DNA of 64,000 nucleotides from Bacteroidaceae bacterium (GTDB taxonomy: Bacteria > Bacteroidota > Bacteroidia > Bacteroidales > Bacteroidaceae), in assembly GCA_017619585.1 (NCBI GenBank), contig JAFZSA010000034.1, positions 1-64,000 of the forward strand, given 5' to 3'. The stretch's first letter is position 1. Every line of letters starts with the position of its first letter. Positions 9,010-16,402 of this stretch are shown one piece after another. Position numbers and translations under genes: made by a program. Under the pieces are notes generated by a model. That model had not been told where the DNA came from and made no database searches. It saw only the letters and a program-made list of their open reading frames with translations.

Positions 9010-9780
9010 ATTGTTATTCGAATTCTTCTCAATAATCTCCTCTGCCAGTTTCAGGTGAACCTTAGCGCCTACGGCGTCAGCATCGTACAGGATGGCGGGC
9101 ATACCGTGACTGGGAGCTTCGCTCAGCTTTACGTTACGTGGGATGACGGTTTTGAAGACCAGTTCGCGGAAGTGGCGCTTCACCTCTTCGTAGATCTGGT
9201 TGGCCAGGCGCAGACGACTGTCGTACATGGTCAGCAGGAAGCCTTCAATCTCCAGGGCGGGGTTCATTCTGGACTTCACAATCTTGATGGTGTTCAGCAG
9301 TTTGCTGATACCCTCCAGTGCGAAATACTCGCATTGCACAGGTATGATTACGCTGTGAGCGGCTGTCAGTGCATTAACGGTGATGAGACCCAAGCTGGGG
9401 CTGCAGTCTATGAGCAGGTAGTCGTACTCGTCAGCAATAGTGGCCAACAGCTTCTTCATTACCTGTTCCTGATGCTTTACGTTCAGCAGTTCTATCTCGG
9501 CTCCCACCAGATTGATGTGAGAGGGTATGATATCCAGTCCGTTGATGTCTGTCGTGTAGATGACATCGCGGATGTCCATTTCGCCAAGCAATGCGTTGTA
9601 TATAGAACCTTCAATCTTGTTTACATCTACGCCCAAACCACTGGATGCGTTGGCCTGCGGGTCTGCGTCAATCAGCAAGACTTTCTTCTCCAAGGCTGCC
9701 AGGGAGGCTGCCAGGTTCATGCAGGTGGTGGTTTTTCCAACACCGCCTTTCTGGTTTGCTATAGCAATGATTTTGCTCAT
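9007..9780 (-). CDS. parA: Chromosome-partitioning ATPase ParA/Soj
   Basis: Walker-type ATPase that forms nucleoid-bound gradients moving ParB-parS complexes. At 257 residues it is of Soj type without an N-terminal HTH. The deviant Walker A is [12 protein letters not shown] (about 7-18), the switch I region is [14 protein letters not shown] (about 38-51) and Walker B is [12 protein letters not shown] (about 121-132). First gene of the five-gene minus-strand operon parA-parB-DUF5683-transglycosylase-rel. Upstream on the minus strand is a TATCTTCG sequence that could be a variant -7 element. Confidence 0.96.
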   Translation of the reverse strand: MSKIIAIANQKGGVGKTTTCMNLAASLAALEKKVLLIDADPQANASSGLGVDVNKIEGSIYNALLGEMDIRDVIYTTDINGLDIIPSHINLVGAEIELLNVKHQEQVMKKLLATIADEYDYLLIDCSPSLGLITVNALTAAHSVIIPVQCEYFALEGISKLLNTIKIVKSRMNPALEIEGFLLTMYDSRLRLANQIYEEVKRHFRELVFKTVIPRNVKLSEAPSHGMPAILYDADAVGAKVHLKLAEEIIEKNSNNN

Positions 9781-9861
9781 CTGTTCTTGTTTTCGTTCCT
9801 AAATTAAGTGCGAAGATATGATTTTCTTTTGGAATATGGGGCAGAATTGTCACATTTTTAT

Positions 9862-9869
9862 TACTTTTG
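9862..9869 (+). promoter_or_regulatory. -7 promoter element of surE-lpxB
   Basis: TACTTTTG at 9862-9869 matches TAnnTTTG. No good -33 TTTG is present at the expected distance. It overlaps an in-frame TTG codon at 9867, so that codon is unlikely to be the translation start. Confidence 0.5.
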
Positions 9870-9890
9870 CATAGCAAATGGAACAAAGAC

Positions 9891-10646
9891 ATGCAAAAAC
9901 AGCCCTTGATATTGATAACAAATGATGACGGATTGAGTGCGCAAGGTATTTCTGTGCTAACCAAGTGTATGCTGAAATTAGGTCAGGTTGTTGTGGTTGC
10001 ACCGAATGGTGCACGGTCCGGCGCAGCCTGCTCTATAACCCCTATCGTGCCCGTTACTTTGAAGCTGGAAAACAGGCAGGAAAATCTGCAGGTTTACTCT
10101 TGTAGCGGAACACCGGCAGATTGTGTCAAGTTGGCTTTGGAGAAGGTGGTTCCCCGTCAGCCGGATCTTGTTGTCTCTGGTATCAATCATGGTGACAATG
10201 CCAGTTGCAGTGTGCACTACAGCGGCACTATGGGAGCTGTCTTTGAGGGCTGTATGAAAGGTGTCGCTTCTATCGGCTATAGTCTCCGGACCCGTAAGCA
10301 GGAATGTGATTTCCAACCCTATCTTGATGTGGTAGAGAAGGTGGCTGCTCATGTTCTGAAAAACGGACTTCCGAAGGATGTCTGTCTGAATGTGAACTTC
10401 CCGGAGGTTCCTGTCCTGAAGGGCGTCTCTGTCTGTAGGATGGCAAGGGGAATCTGGCAGTCGGAATGGAAGGATACGGATACGCCTGATGTATATACAC
10501 TTACGGGTAGTTTTACTAACTTGGAACCAGAGGCGGAAGATACAGATTATTGGGCATTGGACCATGGAATGGCATCCGTAACCCCTTTGACGTTGGATAT
10601 GACTTACTATCCATCTCTTGATACACTGAAATCCTTACAGAAATGA
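9891..10646 (+). CDS. surE: 5'-nucleotidase SurE
   Basis: Metal-dependent phosphatase acting on nucleoside monophosphates. The acidic metal site ILITNDDGLSAQG is at the N-terminus, followed by the APNGARSGAACSIT loop and the GTPADCVKLAL and VVSGINHGDNAS motifs typical of SurE. Length is 251 residues from the ATG at 9891. The frame is open to a TTG at 9867, but that codon lies on the -7 promoter element, so the ATG is preferred. It overlaps lpxB by 4 bp (ATGA), which suggests translational coupling. Confidence 0.94.
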   Translation: MQKQPLILITNDDGLSAQGISVLTKCMLKLGQVVVVAPNGARSGAACSITPIVPVTLKLENRQENLQVYSCSGTPADCVKLALEKVVPRQPDLVVSGINHGDNASCSVHYSGTMGAVFEGCMKGVASIGYSLRTRKQECDFQPYLDVVEKVAAHVLKNGLPKDVCLNVNFPEVPVLKGVSVCRMARGIWQSEWKDTDTPDVYTLTGSFTNLEPEAEDTDYWALDHGMASVTPLTLDMTYYPSLDTLKSLQK

Positions 10647-11803
10647 AGTATTACCTCATAGCAGGCGAGGCCAGTGGCGACCTACATGCCAGCCACTTGA
10701 TGGCGGCTCTCAAGGAAGAGGATGCGCAGGCAGAGTTCCGTTTCTTCGGAGGCGACAAGATGCAGGCGCAGGGCGGTACCTTGGTTTGCCATTACAGCCA
10801 GCTTGCCTATATGGGGTTTGTGGATGTGGCGTTGCATCTGCGCACTATCCTGAAGGGTATGAAGAGGTGCAAGCAGGATATTCTGGCATGGAATCCGGAT
10901 GTGGTGATACTGGTGGATTATCCTGGATTTAACCTGAAGATTGCCCGCTTTGTACACGATAATACCAATATTCCAGTTTTCTATTATATCTCGCCCAAGA
11001 TCTGGGCATGGAAGGAGCATCGCATCAAGGATATCCGTAGGAATGTGAATGAGCTCTTCAGCATTCTTCCTTTCGAAGTGGATTTCTTCGTGCGTAAGCA
11101 CCATTATCCCATCCATTATGTAGGCAACCCTACGGTGGACGAGGTGGATGCATTCCTCAAGGAAAATCCTGAAGATGAGGCTGGCTTCCGTCTTGAGGCA
11201 GGGTTGGATAACCGCCCCATTATAGCTCTTCTGGCAGGAAGCCGTAGGCAGGAGATTCGCGATAATCTGCCCCGTATGATAGAGGCTGCATCCTCTGTGG
11301 GGCAGGAATACCAGATGGTCTTGGCTGCAGCTCCTGGCATTGATGACGACTTCTACAAAGAAGTTCAAGGTTCAAGGTTCAATGTTCAAGGTTCAATGGA
11401 CATCCACGTTGTTCGAAATCAGACTTACAGCATTCTGCGCTATGCCACAGCAGCTCTTGTCACCAGTGGTACGGCAACGCTCGAGACTGCTCTGTTCCGT
11501 ACTCCTCAGGTTGTCTGCTATTTTATGAAGGCCAGGTACTTGGCTTCCTTTGTCCGTAAACTGATTCTGAAAATCCCATACATATCATTGGTGAACCTTA
11601 TTGCCGGCAAGGAGGTTGTTCCGGAGCTGGTTGCTCATCAGATGACGGTGGAGAATACACGTAGGCACCTTTTGTCTCTTTTGCCAGGCGGATCGGCTCG
11701 TGAGCAGCAGTTGCAAGGTTACGAGCTTATGGCACAGAAGCTGGGAGAGCCCGGTGCCCCCAAGCGTGCTGCTCGACAGATGGTGCAGTTGCTATGCCAT
11801 TAA
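10643..11803 (+). CDS. lpxB: Lipid-A-disaccharide synthase
   Basis: Joins lipid X to UDP-2,3-diacylglucosamine to form the lipid A disaccharide at the inner membrane (GT19). 386 residues; hallmarks are YYLIAGEASGDLHASHL at the N-terminus, FFGGDKMQAQGG, FYYISPKIWAWKEHRI in the middle, and the conserved ALVTSGTATLETAL block. Odd: between DDDFYKE and DIHVVRNQTYS lies a short stretch EVQGSRFNVQGSM, encoded by five GTTCAAG/GTTCAAT heptamers (11363-11397), that looks like an intergenic repeat inserted in frame. It falls in a surface loop before the GTSTATLE-like region, so function is probably kept. Confidence 0.95.
   Translation: MKYYLIAGEASGDLHASHLMAALKEEDAQAEFRFFGGDKMQAQGGTLVCHYSQLAYMGFVDVALHLRTILKGMKRCKQDILAWNPDVVILVDYPGFNLKIARFVHDNTNIPVFYYISPKIWAWKEHRIKDIRRNVNELFSILPFEVDFFVRKHHYPIHYVGNPTVDEVDAFLKENPEDEAGFRLEAGLDNRPIIALLAGSRRQEIRDNLPRMIEAASSVGQEYQMVLAAAPGIDDDFYKEVQGSRFNVQGSMDIHVVRNQTYSILRYATAALVTSGTATLETALFRTPQVVCYFMKARYLASFVRKLILKIPYISLVNLIAGKEVVPELVAHQMTVENTRRHLLSLLPGGSAREQQLQGYELMAQKLGEPGAPKRAARQMVQLLCH
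11363..11397 (+). repeat. In-frame 7-bp tandem repeat inside lpxB
   Basis: Five 7-bp units, GTTCAAG or GTTCAAT, run without interruption. A 35-bp tract alone would shift the frame; as it stands the gene stays open, reading VQGSRFNVQGS. Similar AT-rich simple repeats (TTCAAAA units at 15097-15142) lie between genes in this window. Confidence 0.8.
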
Positions 11804-11947
11804 GGGGCAAGGGGCAAGTGGTTAGGGGCAAGAGGATAGTTCTACACGTGATTCCGTACATATCACCTAAGACTGGGGGCTTGAAGTCTAATCAAATCTC
11901 TTGCTCCTTGCCCCTTGCTCCTTGCCCCTTGCTCCTTGCCCCTAGCC
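11803..11947. repeat. Inverted GGGGCAAG / CTTGCCCC tracts after lpxB
   Basis: AAGGGGCAAGGGGCAAG starts at 11802 directly after the lpxB stop, with GGTTAGGGGCAAGAGG following. About 80 bp later CTTGCCCC/CTTGCTCC units are repeated on the same strand (11901-11947), so the two blocks could fold on each other. The 306-bp gap to the next gene otherwise holds only its promoter (12037-12069) and a T-rich stretch at 11995-12020. Confidence 0.7.
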
Positions 11948-12036
11948 CCAAAGTTGAGCTTGCGAGACTAAAATAGGAGAATTCTTTACAAAGGTTTCTT
12001 TTTCTTCTTTTTTTCTTGGAAAAAGAGCCTGAAAAT

Positions 12037-12069
12037 TTTGCTTCTTTTCTGAAAAAGTTTGTATCTTTG
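12037..12069 (+). promoter_or_regulatory. Promoter of the 12109 secreted protein
   Basis: TTTG at 12037-12040, 21 nt, TATCTTTG at 12062-12069; start codon 40 nt downstream. Matches the Bacteroidota consensus with a spacing one base longer than usual. Confidence 0.65.
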
Positions 12070-12108
12070 TGGCATAACAATACCAAAAATAACTAAACAA
12101 CAACGCTT

Positions 12109-15096
12109 ATGAACAAAATTTTACGCTTTTTGTTTGTAGTCTTGCTGGCTACATTCGTTGGATCTGCGAGTGCAGATGAGGTTACGATGAAGTACACGGG
12201 TACTACAACTTCTAACATGACAGGAGATAATGATGCAGCCCTATTTGGACTTGATGCAACGGCATGGTCTGTTGTGGCAAGCAAAGGTGGAGCCAGCAAC
12301 TTCCCTGGTCTTAATCAGGCGGGAGATCTCCGTCTGTATTATAATGCCAGTGGCAGTAATACTGTAACGGTTACGTCACTAACCGGCGTACTCATTAAAA
12401 CTATTAAACTCACTTTTACGGGAGCCTCTTATAACAAGGTTTCCGTGACTGTTGACGGCACCACGGTTGACGCTGACGAGGGTGTATACAAAATCAACAA
12501 CTCTTCATTTGTGCTGGGCAATGGCAACACATCCAATCAGCAGGTAAGAATAAAGGATGTTGTGATTGAATACACTACTGGTGGTGGCGACGTGAAGACT
12601 CTCACTAATGTCGAGCTTTCAGATGGTTATGTTACACGCTTCACTCCTGGCAAGGATGGTGATGAGACATCATTGCCCACTGCAACTGTCATGTCCAATG
12701 GTGCTGTTCTTGAGGGTGCTACTGCAACGTGGGAACTGAAGATGGGCAGCAACTGGATAATGGGCGAGGAAGAGCCCAGTATTGGCAATGGCAAGGTTTA
12801 CATTCCCAACCACAGTTGCGGCGATCTTATCCTGACAGCCAGGTATGCTGGTGATGATACCTACGAGGCCAGCAGCAAGAGTTATACCCTGAAGGTGTAC
12901 AAGGGCTATATGAGCATCCGTAGCATCCTGGAGGACTTCCCCACGATAGGTGGTGATTCCTGGAAGGCGAAGGAAGCAGAATGGAACAAGGGAGAGCTGA
13001 TATCTCTTTGGCAGGTAGATGCACAGAGCCAGACAGAGTTCACACCGAAGGAAACTTTGGTAACTTACGTAAATGGCTCTCATACTTATATCAAGGATGA
13101 TTTTGGTTCTGTGTTGCTCTACGGAAGTGGCTTAGGCTTTAAGCAGGGTGATAAGATCTCTGGCGATTTAGGCGAAGGCAAGATTGGCGCTATCTACGGT
13201 ACGCTGAAGACTTACAACGGTCTGCTGGAATTGGTGGTTTCAAAGGAGGATGTTGAGTTCGTTACTAAGTCCAGCGATAATGCTGTTGAGCCCAAGACCA
13301 TCACCCTTGTCGAGCTGGGTCAGACATACATGAACGAATATGTCAAGATAGAGAACGCCGAGTTCGTAAGTGCGGATAAGAAGAACCTGACCTTCAAGGT
13401 GGGTGAAGAGACATTGGCTGTTTACAACCAGTGGAGCGTTGATATCGCGACCATGGAAGCCGGTGCTGTTTATACTCTTGAGGGTATGGGTTGTGTATAC
13501 TACAAGGATGGTACTCTTACCAACCAGATTTACCTGACAGGTTTTACTGGCGTCAGACCTCCCTCTACAGTTGAACTGTCTGAAGGCTACCTGACACGCT
13601 TCACCACTGGCAAGGATGGTGATGAGACACCATTACCTACTGCTACAGTCAAGGCTAACGATGCTGTGATAGAAGGTGCTACCGTTACCTGGACGCTGAA
13701 GATGGGCGACAACTGGGTAATGGGCGAGGAAGAGCCCAGTATTGGCAATGGCAAGGTTTATATTCCCAGCCATAGTCATGGCGACCTTATCCTGACAGCC
13801 AAATATGCCGGCAACAGCACTTATGAGGCCAGCAGCAAGAGCTACACCCTGAAGGTTTATAAGGGTTATATGAATATCCAGGATGTTCTGGAGCAGTTCC
13901 CCGAGGTGGGCGGCGATACTTGGGCAGGTAAGGAGTCCGCTTGGACTAAGGGCTATCAGGCTTCTTTCTGGGAGGTAGATGCAAAGAGCGAGACAGAGTT
14001 CGCACCCAAGGAGGCTTTGGTAACCTATGTAAACGGTTCCTATACATACATCCAGGATGATGCTGGTGCCCTGTTGCTTTATGGCAGCGGCTTGGGCTTC
14101 AAGAAGGGTGATATAATCACTTGCGACTTGGGCGAAGACAAGGGCTATGGTGGTATCTACGGAACACTGAAGGCTTATAACGGTCTGTTGGAACTGGCTG
14201 TTGCAAAGACCGATGTGGAGTTTGCTGTCAAGTCCAAGGACAATGCTGTTGAGCCTAAGACTATCACCGTTGACGAGCTGAACCAGTCTAACCTGAGCCA
14301 GTTCCTGAAGATTGACAAGGCTGTCTTCGTTGGTGCCGACAAGGATAATCAGAAGAAGCTTACCTTCATGGTAGATAAGAAGGAGTTCCTGGTGTTCAAC
14401 CAGTGGGGTGTTAATGTAGCAGGCCTGAAGGAAGGAACGGAATACACCCTCGAGGGCATGGGTTCTATAGAATACAAGGATGGTAATCTTAGCAACCGCC
14501 TTAACTTGATCAGCTTCGCGGAGAGCGTAAATGCTCCAAGTATCAAGAGCTTCAAGTTGACCATTAACCATGACGGAGAAGTATTCACAGAATCGTTCCC
14601 CGCTTCTGGGTGGCAGAATATTGTGATAGATGGGACGACATCTCTTTTGAATATTAATAAGATTGAGGTAGAAGTCGGCATCCCCATGAAGTACGTAGGA
14701 TTCATTGGCACATTGTACAATGCAGAGGATGGCTGGCAACATGATGATACTGCATGGGAGACAATAAATCTTGAGAAAAAGAATGATGGTCTTTGGGTAC
14801 TTGAGCCGGAGTGGGGAATAGATCTCACCCCACCAGAAGTCGATGGTGCAGCCGCAAGCAAGCCACTGACCTATGAGTTCTTCATCTACGCAGAGGACGA
14901 GAATGGTACTCCTATGCATTACAACAATGATGGAAAGAACTACAAGGTTACCTTCACTCCTGCTGATGATCCTAATGCCATTAGCAATGTGAAGGCTGAC
15001 AGCAGTAAGTCTGCTACCTACAACCTCTCAGGTCAGCCCGTAACCCGCACCTATAGAGGCGTTGTTATACAGAACGCACGGAAGGTGGTACGTTAG
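12109..15096 (+). CDS. Large secreted protein with two duplicated OB-like/Ig-like units
   Basis: 995 residues with a signal peptide (ILRFLFVVLLATFVGSASA). Residues about 24-155 form a beta-rich module (MKYTGTTTSNMTGDNDAA, VVIEYTTGG) common at the N-terminus of Prevotella secreted proteins. Two units of about 321 residues follow (about 166-485 and 487-807). Each begins VELSDGYVTRFT or VELSEGYLTRFT, contains an Ig-like part (YAGDDTYEASSKSYTLKVYKGYM) and then an OB-fold-like part (VTYVNGSHTYIKDD, YNGLLELVV, TLEGMGC). A distinct C-terminal beta domain and the tail TYNLSGQPV...VVIQNARKVVR end the protein; the tail resembles the sorting-like tails of the giant proteins at 46573-59390. No enzymatic motif is visible; a surface carbohydrate- or substrate-binding role is inference. 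Confidence 0.85.
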   Translation: MNKILRFLFVVLLATFVGSASADEVTMKYTGTTTSNMTGDNDAALFGLDATAWSVVASKGGASNFPGLNQAGDLRLYYNASGSNTVTVTSLTGVLIKTIKLTFTGASYNKVSVTVDGTTVDADEGVYKINNSSFVLGNGNTSNQQVRIKDVVIEYTTGGGDVKTLTNVELSDGYVTRFTPGKDGDETSLPTATVMSNGAVLEGATATWELKMGSNWIMGEEEPSIGNGKVYIPNHSCGDLILTARYAGDDTYEASSKSYTLKVYKGYMSIRSILEDFPTIGGDSWKAKEAEWNKGELISLWQVDAQSQTEFTPKETLVTYVNGSHTYIKDDFGSVLLYGSGLGFKQGDKISGDLGEGKIGAIYGTLKTYNGLLELVVSKEDVEFVTKSSDNAVEPKTITLVELGQTYMNEYVKIENAEFVSADKKNLTFKVGEETLAVYNQWSVDIATMEAGAVYTLEGMGCVYYKDGTLTNQIYLTGFTGVRPPSTVELSEGYLTRFTTGKDGDETPLPTATVKANDAVIEGATVTWTLKMGDNWVMGEEEPSIGNGKVYIPSHSHGDLILTAKYAGNSTYEASSKSYTLKVYKGYMNIQDVLEQFPEVGGDTWAGKESAWTKGYQASFWEVDAKSETEFAPKEALVTYVNGSYTYIQDDAGALLLYGSGLGFKKGDIITCDLGEDKGYGGIYGTLKAYNGLLELAVAKTDVEFAVKSKDNAVEPKTITVDELNQSNLSQFLKIDKAVFVGADKDNQKKLTFMVDKKEFLVFNQWGVNVAGLKEGTEYTLEGMGSIEYKDGNLSNRLNLISFAESVNAPSIKSFKLTINHDGEVFTESFPASGWQNIVIDGTTSLLNINKIEVEVGIPMKYVGFIGTLYNAEDGWQHDDTAWETINLEKKNDGLWVLEPEWGIDLTPPEVDGAAASKPLTYEFFIYAEDENGTPMHYNNDGKNYKVTFTPADDPNAISNVKADSSKSATYNLSGQPVTRTYRGVVIQNARKVVR
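12605..14530 (+). repeat. Intragenic 963-bp tandem duplication
   Basis: The segments 12605-13567 and 13568-14530 encode clearly homologous 321-residue units, with near-identical DNA stretches (for example around 12760-12800 and 13720-13760, both encoding MGEEEPSIGNGKVYIP). The divergence is uneven, which suggests an older duplication with local gene conversion. Confidence 0.8.
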
Positions 15097-15178
15097 TTCA
15101 AAATTCAAAATTCAAAATTCAAAAAGCAAAATTCAAAATTCATAGTTACGCTAACCACTAACCGCTAACCGCTAACCA
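15097..15178. repeat. Intergenic TTCAAAA and CTAACCG tandem tracts
   Basis: TTCAAAA units run from 15099 to about 15142, followed by CTAACCA/CTAACCG units (15149-15178). They sit between the stop of the 12109 gene and its terminator hairpin and belong to the same repeat families found in other gaps of this window. Confidence 0.8.
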
Positions 15179-15179
15179 C

Positions 15180-15209
15180 ACAGCCGCACTCCATTCGGGG
15201 TGCGGCTGT
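15180..15209 (+). terminator. Hairpin terminator after the 12109 gene
   Basis: ACAGCCGCAC (15180-15189) pairs perfectly with GTGCGGCTGT (15200-15209), with TCC/GGG extending the stem inward. The following U-run is short, so termination may be partial. The next gene starts only 20 nt later and has no visible promoter of its own, so read-through is likely. Confidence 0.65.
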
Positions 15210-15228
15210 TTAAAAACAAATAAAACTG

Positions 15229-16332
15229 ATGAGAATTTATCTTCTACCCCTTTTCTTAGCCACATCTCTGTGCGGCATGGCTCAACAGTATGACGATATT
15301 GTACAGCAATGGCGTGATTCAGTGCAGAAGGCCACAGACCCTATAGTCCGTGGTAAGATTGTTGTGCAAGGTGATAATCGCATGCCCCTTTTCTGGACCA
15401 TCTATGGCAAGGAGCCTGCTGATGGGCGTAGCCTCTGGATTTCGCTCCATGGTGGTGGCGGTGCTCCCAAGGAGGTCAATGATGGGCAATGGCAGAACCA
15501 GAAATTCCTCTATACCCCCGAGGAGGGCGTGTATGTAGCACCCCGTGCCCCCTGGGATGCATGGGATATGTGGTTTCAGGAGCCCATAGACTCTATGTAC
15601 CTGCAACTTATTCAGGCTATGGTTACGCATTACAATGTGAACCCCGACAAGGTCTATATCCTTGGCTATTCGGCTGGAGGCGACGGCATCTGGCGCCTGG
15701 CACCCCGAATGGCCGACCACTGGGCTGCTGCATCCATGATGGCAGGACATCCGGGCGATGTCAGTCTGGTGAATGTGCGCAATCTTCCCTTTATGATATG
15801 GATGGGTGGTAAGGATGAGGCTTACAATCGTAACCGCGAGGCTGCTATCCGTGGCGCTCAAATGGACTCTTTGCAGGTACAGGATCCTGAAGGATATATT
15901 CACCAGACGCATATCCTGGCCGACAAGGCACATTGGATGGACCGTGAGGACAGGGCTGCTGTTCCCTGGATGGCACAATACAGACGCAACCCATGGCCAC
16001 GTCATCTTGTTTGGCAGCAGGAGTCTGTCCTGAAGGAGCATTTCTATTGGGTTAGCGTTCCGCAAGACGAGATGGAAAGGGGTAAGCGAGTAGAGATAAG
16101 CGTAAAGAAGAATGTAATCAGCATTCTCCGTTGCGATTATTCCACCCTCCGTCTCCGCCTCTCTCCGGAACTGTTGCCTCTCAAGGGTAAAGTTGTAGTT
16201 AAATATAAGGGTAAGACGCTATATAAAGGAAAACCAGAGCCTTCAGCTGCTACGTTCAGGAAAACCTTGCACCAGATGCAGGACCCCCGCATGGCTGCGC
16301 CAGTGGAGATAGAGGTTAATGTAAAAGATTAG
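15229..16332 (+). CDS. Secreted alpha/beta-hydrolase esterase
   Basis: 367 residues with a signal peptide (RIYLLPLFLATSLCGMAQ). The alpha/beta-hydrolase core shows the oxyanion motif SLHGGGGAP near residue 70 and the nucleophile elbow ILGYSAGGDG (Ser near 147). A probable acid lies in MWMGGKDEAYNRN-like context near 195, and the His is in KAHWMDRED near 235. These features fit the PHB-depolymerase/feruloyl-esterase-like group. The substrate cannot be read from sequence; with a glutaminase-like enzyme next to it, a role in degrading extracellular polymers is plausible. The C-terminal 80 residues form a beta-rich extension (VKYKGKTLYKGKPEP). Confidence 0.85.
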   Translation: MRIYLLPLFLATSLCGMAQQYDDIVQQWRDSVQKATDPIVRGKIVVQGDNRMPLFWTIYGKEPADGRSLWISLHGGGGAPKEVNDGQWQNQKFLYTPEEGVYVAPRAPWDAWDMWFQEPIDSMYLQLIQAMVTHYNVNPDKVYILGYSAGGDGIWRLAPRMADHWAAASMMAGHPGDVSLVNVRNLPFMIWMGGKDEAYNRNREAAIRGAQMDSLQVQDPEGYIHQTHILADKAHWMDREDRAAVPWMAQYRRNPWPRHLVWQQESVLKEHFYWVSVPQDEMERGKRVEISVKKNVISILRCDYSTLRLRLSPELLPLKGKVVVKYKGKTLYKGKPEPSAATFRKTLHQMQDPRMAAPVEIEVNVKD

Positions 16333-16341
16333 CCTTATGAC

Positions 16342-16372
16342 TTGTGGGTATGAAATATAATTTGTAACTTCG
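16342..16372 (+). promoter_or_regulatory. Promoter of the glutaminase-like gene
   Basis: TTG at 16342-16344, 20 nt, TAACTTCG at 16365-16372. The -7 element differs from TAnnTTTG by one base. The start codon chosen at 16403 is 30 nt downstream. Confidence 0.5.
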
Positions 16373-16402
16373 CCCCGCAAAATGATAAATTTTAACCATA
16401 AT

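Noticed and set aside
9867..9890. TTG start for surE
   Set aside because: The codon is part of the -7 promoter element TACTTTTG; the ATG at 9891 fits the family N-terminus.
13633..14919. 428-codon open frame on the minus strand
   Set aside because: Antisense to the duplicated secreted protein; a similar antisense frame exists in the other repeat unit simply because the sense strand is duplicated.
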